Assembly: GCA_030601645.1 (NCBI GenBank) | Contig: JAUWBQ010000059.1 | Coordinates: 1 to 9,082 of the forward strand | DNA length: 9,082 bases | Direction of reading: 5' to 3' | Source: Candidatus Bathyarchaeota archaeon | Lineage (GTDB): Archaea > Thermoproteota > Bathyarchaeia > TCS64 | Translations under genes and position numbers: made by a program | Notes under the pieces: model-generated | Seen by the model: only the letters and a program-made list of their open reading frames with translations | Told to the model about the DNA's origin: nothing | The model's database searches: none | Part shown: in pieces, positions 5,239-9,082 of the stretch | Layout of the letters: each line of letters starts with the position of its first letter | Numbering within the stretch: the first letter of the stretch is position 1

Positions 5239-6009
5239 ATGTCAGTGAGAATTTTGGAGCCAAGACACGCGTTAGTACGCGAGCCGGGGGACAGATATCC
5301 CGGCTGCATATCGTCCCACCCGCTGCATCACACCGTCGACACGGCCAGGGCTAGGGCTCAGCATGCGAAGTACTGCGAAGCCCTAACCGAGGTCGGCCTT
5401 GAGGTCATCCACATCCCTAGGGACAACGTTCATCCGGACTCGTGCTTCATCGAGGACAACGCCGTCGTCCACGGAGGCCGGGCCCTCATCTGCCGGATGG
5501 CCGAGGAGAGCAGGAGGGGGGAGCAGCCCGGCGTGGAAGGCGTCCTCAAAGAGTATATGCCCGTGAAATGGGCCAAGGCTCCCGCCACCATTGAAGGCGG
5601 CGACGTGGTGCACCTCCCCGACCGCCTCATCAGCGGAGTAACCCAGAGGACGAACATGGAGGGGGTGGCCCAGATGAGAGACTGGCTCCAGGTCAAGGTG
5701 GATACCATCGTCGACCCCAGCATAGTACACCTCAAGAGCTACCTCACGAGCCTCGGGAGAGGCAATGTCATAGTCACGATGAAATATGCTGACCACCCCA
5801 CCCTCAAAGGCTTAGAGACCCTTATCATCCCCGAGGGGGAGGAGTACGCCGCGGACACGTTGACCGTGGGCGACACCGTGCTCATTCCGAAAGGGAGTCT
5901 TCGAACCCACAAAATGTTGATGGAAGCAGGATATGATGTCATCCCCATGGATGTCAGCGAGTTCGAGAAGTGCGAGGGCGCCCTGACCTGCCTATCGATC
6001 CTATTTTAA
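5239..6009 (+). CDS. NG,NG-dimethylarginine dimethylaminohydrolase (DDAH)
   Basis: A 256-residue enzyme of the amidinotransferase/arginine deiminase fold, which hydrolyses methylated arginine to citrulline and a methylamine. Family signatures are in order: PDSCFIEDNAVV (D67, E72, D73), SRRGE (R92), TIEGGDVV (E119), GVTQRTN (R137), HLKSYLTSLG (H164) and GALTCLS near the C-terminus (nucleophile C251). These match the known Pseudomonas aeruginosa DDAH residues (D60, E65, D66, R85, E114, R132, H162, C249) as I recall them, so activity is likely. ATG 5239 gives a length close to the bacterial enzyme (about 254). The longer GTG 5206 start would include the TATA box. It is cytosolic and stands alone, with no arginine-pathway neighbour here. 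It could instead act on another guanidino compound, but the active site favours DDAH. Confidence 0.9.
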   Translation: MSVRILEPRHALVREPGDRYPGCISSHPLHHTVDTARARAQHAKYCEALTEVGLEVIHIPRDNVHPDSCFIEDNAVVHGGRALICRMAEESRRGEQPGVEGVLKEYMPVKWAKAPATIEGGDVVHLPDRLISGVTQRTNMEGVAQMRDWLQVKVDTIVDPSIVHLKSYLTSLGRGNVIVTMKYADHPTLKGLETLIIPEGEEYAADTLTVGDTVLIPKGSLRTHKMLMEAGYDVIPMDVSEFEKCEGALTCLSILF

Positions 6010-6013
6010 AAAA
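6008..6013 (-). terminator. T-run in the tight convergent gap after DDAH
   Basis: Minus-strand T6, read from A6 at 6008-6013, lies about 20 bases past the stop of the minus-strand membrane gene and touches the DDAH stop codon. The convergent gap is only 24 bases. Confidence 0.35.
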
Positions 6014-6033
6014 GGGGTGGTTGACCTAGTCTA

Positions 6034-6522
6034 TCATCTAGGATGCGGGGCGTCCGCTGCCTTCTGCTTCCTAGCATCTGCATACTCTAGGAATGATTCG
6101 ACTATCTTCAGGGCGACCGTCGCGGCGGTGATCCAGACGAACAGCCTGAAGTCGAGGGTCATCGTGTTCAGTGCTCCCGGGACTTCCATGGTTATGGTGG
6201 TCATGCCCAAGTTCGCCAGGTCTTCGAACCGCCCCAGACTCACGGTGACTATGGTTAAGAAGAGCGTCACTCCGCTCGAGGCGACCGAAGCTAACAGGTA
6301 GAAGACGGAGGAGGGCTGGACGAAGCCCTTCACCAGCGTCAACGCTGCGATTACACCGCCTATCATGGCGATCTCGTTCGCGAACTGGATTATGTCGATC
6401 CCGAACTCGGAGACCATGTCGATATACTCTGGGGGGATCAGGTTCGGAGCGTAGAGGGGCAGCACCGTGAAAATGATGAGGGTGATCGCTGCCGAGATGA
6501 TTGCGTTCGTTCTCCTGCTCAT
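6034..6522 (-). CDS. Four-helix membrane protein of unknown function
   Basis: A 162-residue protein with four predicted membrane helices at about 7-25, 44-66, 72-95 and 123-147, joined by short loops, with a charged C-terminal tail (EYADARKQKAADAPHPR). No catalytic or metal motif is visible and I do not recognise a family. The ATG overlaps the stop of the upstream LEA-like gene (ATGA, 6522-6519), and GGGGGT lies 5 bases before the ATG, so translation is coupled. Being coupled to an anchored LEA-like protein suggests that the two form a membrane complex; this is an inference. The 24-base convergent gap to DDAH marks the end of the operon. Confidence 0.75.
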   Translation of the reverse strand: MSRRTNAIISAAITLIIFTVLPLYAPNLIPPEYIDMVSEFGIDIIQFANEIAMIGGVIAALTLVKGFVQPSSVFYLLASVASSGVTLFLTIVTVSLGRFEDLANLGMTTITMEVPGALNTMTLDFRLFVWITAATVALKIVESFLEYADARKQKAADAPHPR

Positions 6523-6977
6523 CCCATACCCCCCTGAAGCTCGATCGTGTTGGATATCCCGATCAGGCCGTAGAGGGTCTTGAGGCCGATTGTGACCTCC
6601 ATCGAGGTCTCCAGCTCCTGGTTGATTATCCTCTCCATGTCGTCAGCGTCGACCATCAGGTTAAGGGACAGTGTCTTCTGTGCGCCCGCTGATAGGGACA
6701 CCGATGAGGAGTCGCTGGCGATCTTTTCGTCGTCAGCGAGAAGGTTGAGCTCCAAGGACAGGTCGGTGTCTAGGAACCCTGGGTTGCTTGGGTTTAGTTC
6801 GAGTTGTAGCAGGCCAACGCCGGTGGACTCGTCCACGGTCAGTTCCATCGCCAGTCCCTCGCCCGACATCGAACTCAGAAGAACCGAGGTGACGGTGTAG
6901 ATGCTCAGCACGAATGCGAGGACGGAAACCAACTGTACAACGGCGATGACCACGCCGAGGATCTTTGCGGGTTTCAA
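6519..6977 (-). CDS. N-terminally anchored LEA/WHy-like protein
   Basis: A 152-residue protein with one N-terminal membrane helix (about 7-34), then a beta-rich domain (about 42-148). The domain has the LEA type 2 / WHy pattern: paired strands around NPSNPGFLDTDLSLEL (62-77), an acidic turn, then VSLSAGAQKTLSLNLMV. Such immunoglobulin-like domains occur in plant desiccation-tolerance proteins and in archaea and bacteria; their exact role in archaea is unsettled. Here the domain probably faces outside the cell, held by the helix. I chose TTG 6977 because a TATA box at 7006-7016 would start transcription just upstream (about 6985) and lies inside the alternative GTG 7040 frame (173 aa). The stop overlaps the next gene's ATG by 4 bases, making a two-gene operon. 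Confidence 0.65.
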   Translation of the reverse strand: MKPAKILGVVIAVVQLVSVLAFVLSIYTVTSVLLSSMSGEGLAMELTVDESTGVGLLQLELNPSNPGFLDTDLSLELNLLADDEKIASDSSSVSLSAGAQKTLSLNLMVDADDMERIINQELETSMEVTIGLKTLYGLIGISNTIELQGGMG

Positions 6978-7005
6978 AATCCCTCTTACATGATTCGCGG
7001 CGTTT

Positions 7006-7016
7006 AGATTATAAGA
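7006..7016 (-). promoter_or_regulatory. TATA box of the LEA-like / membrane-protein operon
   Basis: The minus strand reads TCTTATAATCT with its centre about 34 bases before TTG 6977. A start site near 6985 gives a leader of about 8 bases and excludes the longer GTG 7040 start. It also gives the operon a promoter separate from the dehydrogenase upstream. Confidence 0.5.
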
Positions 7017-7058
7017 CTGATGTTTGTCAACACCCCCCACCTATCGGAGATCGAAGAA

Positions 7059-8084
7059 TCATCTGTGAGGCTCAACTATGACTTTGAGGGAGTCCCCAGC
7101 CTCTTCAACCAGTTTGAACCCTGAGCCTGTATCGGCCAGCCCAAACCTGTGTGTAACCATCCTTTGGACATCGATCCGGCCAGACCTGATTAGCTCATGA
7201 GCTGCGACTAGGTCGGCGGGAGATGCCGCGTAGGAGGTCGTGATGGTCACCTGCCTGCTCCACAGGTCGTTCAGGTCCAGGGGGAGCTCGACGCCCGGCG
7301 GGGTCGGCGCGAAGAGGAGCACCTTGCCTCCATCATCCACGCTTTTAATGGCCTGCTCGATGGCAGGCAGTGCCGCCGTGCTCACTATGACGTGGTCTGC
7401 GCCTAATCCATCATTGAGTTTTCGAACGAGACGAGGGACGTCCTCCCTGGCGTCTATGGCTCCGTCGCATCCGAACTGTCTGGCATAACCGAGTCGGCTC
7501 TCGTTGATGTCTGTGGCGAGGACGTTGGCGGCGCCTTTGCTCCGAGCCAGCTGAATATGGAGGATCCCTGATACGCCGCTGCCCAGGACGAGGACCGTAT
7601 CGCCCGGACGGACGCCGATCTTCTCCTGCCCCCGGAGGACGCATCCAAGGGGCTCGATGAAGACCCCCTCCTCATCTGTCATATCCTCTGGGAGGGGGAA
7701 GACGCCACCCTCAAGGTTGATGCCGGGGACCCGGGCGTACTCTGCGAAGCCCCCGGGGTCGATGTTGGTGCAGTGGAGGGTCTCGCAGACGGTGTGCTCC
7801 CCCCGTTGGCAATAGCGACAGTCGTTGCAGGGCACGTGGTGGGAGACGAACACCCTGTCCCCAGGCTTGTACCTTTCGACGCCTTCTCCGACTTCCGACA
7901 CGATGCCGACGACTTCGTGACCGAGAACTCTGGGCGCCTTCCTGATGCGGTACCACTCCATCACGTCGCTTCCACAGATGCCGCACATCGAGACTTTCAG
8001 GAGGAGTTCCCCCGGTCCGATCTGTGGTGTGGGCATCTCCTCCAGCCTTATATCGTCGTTCCGGTAATAGACCGCGGCACGCAA
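7059..8084 (-). CDS. Zinc-dependent medium-chain alcohol/polyol dehydrogenase, probably NAD-linked
   Basis: A complete 341-residue medium-chain dehydrogenase that should oxidise a secondary alcohol or polyol. The catalytic-zinc site is CGICGSD (C37), GHE (H56, E57) and a later acidic residue in FIEPLGC (E144). The structural-zinc Cys are C86, C89, C92 and C100 in the PCNDCRYCQRGEHTVC loop. The Rossmann motif VLGSGVSG lies at 166-173, and D192 after the second strand favours NAD over NADP. The layout is like sorbitol/L-iditol or threonine dehydrogenase; the substrate cannot be set from sequence. TTG 8084 begins MRAAVYY, the usual start for this group. It is divergent from the LsrF-like aldolase across a 104-base gap, which suggests a shared pathway or regulator. 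The mRNA is probably near-leaderless, from a TATA-like box at about 8118-8126. Confidence 0.92.
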   Translation of the reverse strand: MRAAVYYRNDDIRLEEMPTPQIGPGELLLKVSMCGICGSDVMEWYRIRKAPRVLGHEVVGIVSEVGEGVERYKPGDRVFVSHHVPCNDCRYCQRGEHTVCETLHCTNIDPGGFAEYARVPGINLEGGVFPLPEDMTDEEGVFIEPLGCVLRGQEKIGVRPGDTVLVLGSGVSGILHIQLARSKGAANVLATDINESRLGYARQFGCDGAIDAREDVPRLVRKLNDGLGADHVIVSTAALPAIEQAIKSVDDGGKVLLFAPTPPGVELPLDLNDLWSRQVTITTSYAASPADLVAAHELIRSGRIDVQRMVTHRFGLADTGSGFKLVEEAGDSLKVIVEPHR

Positions 8085-8117
8085 AGGGAATCGCCACTTC
8101 TATTACGGTTCTAGGTG

Positions 8118-8126
8118 AGTTAAAAT
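8118..8126 (-). promoter_or_regulatory. TATA-like box of the zinc dehydrogenase
   Basis: The minus strand reads ATTTTAACT, about 34-42 bases before TTG 8084, giving a short leader. It shares the 104-base divergent gap with the LsrF-like promoter. I see no strong dyad operator between them. Confidence 0.35.
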
Positions 8127-8160
8127 GATTCATCATAGAAGGAGTTCGCACTTGCACCGC

Positions 8161-8170
8161 GTTTTTAAAT
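8161..8170 (+). promoter_or_regulatory. TATA box of the LsrF-like gene
   Basis: GTTTTTAAAT is centred about 23 bases before ATG 8189, consistent with a leaderless or nearly leaderless mRNA. A GGAG at 8175-8178 lies 10 bases before the ATG and may be coincidental. Confidence 0.5.
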
Positions 8171-8188
8171 GAAAGGAGTTAATAGACA

Positions 8189-9019
8189 ATGTCACTCCTG
8201 AAAATATCGGTGTGTGTTCTCATGGACTGGGGCATGAAGAACCGATTGTCGCGGATCATCAGGCCTGAGACGGGGCGCTCCCTGATTCTCCCTATCGACC
8301 ATGGGTACTTCCTGGGGCCAACCCGGAAGCTGGAGGACCCCTGGAAGACGGTGAAGCCTCTGCTTCCATATTCGGACGCCCTCATGCTCACAAGGGGGAT
8401 ACTGCGATCATCCATGAACCCCGACATCGACACACCCGTCGTTCTCAGGGTCTCCGGGGGGTCAAGCATCCTGAGCGAGGATCTCTCGAACGAGACCATC
8501 ACGACATCAATTACAGAAGCGATCAGGCTAAACGCATCAGCCCTTTCTCTCTCCATATTCGTGGGCGCCCCTCACGAGCACCAGTCCCTTAAAAACCTCA
8601 CTAAACTCGTGGACGAAGCCGAGGACTACGGGATTCCTGTCTTGGCGGTAACCGCCGTGGGCAAGGAGCTTGAGAAGAGGGACGCCCGCTACCTGGCTCT
8701 TTGCTGCCGCATTGCGGCGGAGCTCGGTGCGAGGTTCGTGAAGACCTACTACTGCGAGGACTTCGAGAAGGTGGTGGAAGGCTGCCCCGTCCCGGTGCTC
8801 ATCGCAGGGGGGCCGAAGATGGACACCGAGCAGGATGCTCTGCAGACCACCTACGACGCCCTCCATGGCGGTGCCGTCGGGGTCATCATGGGGCGGAACA
8901 TCTGGCAGAACGACCACGCCGTGGCGATGATCAGGGCCGTTAGGAGCGTCATCCACGAGAGTGCGACAGCGAAGGAGGCCCATGACCTCTACCAGCAGCT
9001 GAAGGGAGAGGCTGGATAG
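8189..9019 (+). CDS. LsrF-like class I aldolase/thiolase (DhnA family)
   Basis: A 276-residue TIM-barrel enzyme. The sequence follows E. coli LsrF, the 3-hydroxy-5-phosphonooxypentane-2,4-dione thiolase, closely from end to end: MDWGMKNRLSRI (12-23), PIDHGYFLGP (35-44), LTRGILRS (67-74), VVLRVSGGSSIL (84-95), EHQSLKNL (130-137), TYYCEDFEKVVEGCPVPVLI (186-205) and GRNIWQNDHAVAM (235-247). K185 in VKTYY is the expected Schiff-base lysine (LsrF K203 as I recall). In bacteria LsrF thiolyses the phosphorylated AI-2 product with CoA. No Lsr transporter or kinase is visible here, so the archaeal substrate may be another phosphorylated keto sugar. Related DhnA enzymes include class I FBP aldolase and the aromatic-precursor synthase of methanogens, but the DWGM and TRGILR signatures favour LsrF. 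ATG 8189 fits the TATA box; ATG 8222 is an alternative. Confidence 0.85.
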   Translation: MSLLKISVCVLMDWGMKNRLSRIIRPETGRSLILPIDHGYFLGPTRKLEDPWKTVKPLLPYSDALMLTRGILRSSMNPDIDTPVVLRVSGGSSILSEDLSNETITTSITEAIRLNASALSLSIFVGAPHEHQSLKNLTKLVDEAEDYGIPVLAVTAVGKELEKRDARYLALCCRIAAELGARFVKTYYCEDFEKVVEGCPVPVLIAGGPKMDTEQDALQTTYDALHGGAVGVIMGRNIWQNDHAVAMIRAVRSVIHESATAKEAHDLYQQLKGEAG

Positions 9020-9032
9020 ACAAAGACCCATA

Positions 9033-9082
9033 TTTTCCCTTCAATAAAAATATCTAGAGCTCAGGCGTACATTTGCTTTTTT
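9033..9082 (+). terminator. T-rich termination region after the LsrF-like gene
   Basis: T4 at 9033-9036 follows the stop by 13 bases, and T6 at 9077-9082 closes the window. No clear hairpin. The 63-base tail holds no ORF. Confidence 0.35.

Noticed and set aside
8189..9019. Evidence for an AI-2 quorum-sensing (Lsr) operon
   Set aside because: Only the LsrF-like enzyme is present. No transporter, kinase LsrK, LsrG or repressor LsrR is visible, so the bacterial role is not claimed.
1..9082. CRISPR array, transposase or integrase, or defence cluster
   Set aside because: No regularly spaced repeats, terminal inverted repeats or recombinase motifs were found on either strand.

Overview
The window looks archaeal, most likely from a euryarchaeote of the Thermoplasmatota / Methanomassiliicoccales type. 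This is an inference. Several genes have an AT-rich TATA-like box about 20-35 bases before the start codon with little or no 5' leader. The coding DNA is moderately GC-rich with AT-rich gaps, and the protein set fits: an HTH-PAS-GAF-GAF regulator without a kinase domain, a TIGR04076 protein, a small CxxC zinc ribbon, an OSTC/OST3-OST6-like membrane protein and an LsrF-type DhnA aldolase. No rRNA, tRNA, CRISPR array, transposase or integrase was found. It reads as ordinary chromosome with single genes and short operons.

Layout. Bases 1-263: 3' end of an unrecognised plus-strand gene. 255-368: minus-strand open stretch without a start codon, possibly a gene remnant. 429-695: small TIGR04076-family Cys-rich protein. 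778-2199 (minus): HTH-PAS-GAF-GAF regulator, followed on its 5' side by an AT-rich gap of about 290 bases. 2493-2705 (minus) and 2743-3222 (plus): divergent pair, a zinc-ribbon protein and a three-helix OSTC-like membrane protein. 3269-4153: beta-hydroxyacid dehydrogenase of the 3-hydroxyisobutyrate / tartronate-semialdehyde reductase family. 4333-4920: CPBP intramembrane protease homologue. 4921-5238: non-coding stretch with inverted repeats and a TATA-like box. 5239-6009: dimethylarginine dimethylaminohydrolase (DDAH) with a complete set of active-site residues. 6034-6977 (minus): two-gene operon with a 4-base overlap, an N-terminally anchored LEA/WHy-like protein followed by a four-helix membrane protein. 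7059-8084 (minus): zinc-dependent, probably NAD-linked dehydrogenase, divergent from 8189-9019, an LsrF-like class I aldolase/thiolase.

How they may work together. The clearest pairing is the divergent dehydrogenase and LsrF-like aldolase, which share a gap of about 100 bases. They could form a small carbohydrate or polyol pathway: oxidation of an alcohol, then C-C cleavage of a phosphorylated keto product. No AI-2 (Lsr) transporter or kinase is present, so the bacterial quorum-signal role cannot be assumed. The LEA-like and four-helix genes probably act together at the membrane. The other genes look functionally independent.

The most notable items are the archaeal OSTC-like protein, the LsrF-like/dehydrogenase module, the DDAH, and the coupled LEA-like/membrane pair. 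I do not see a clearly new multi-gene defence or mobile system.
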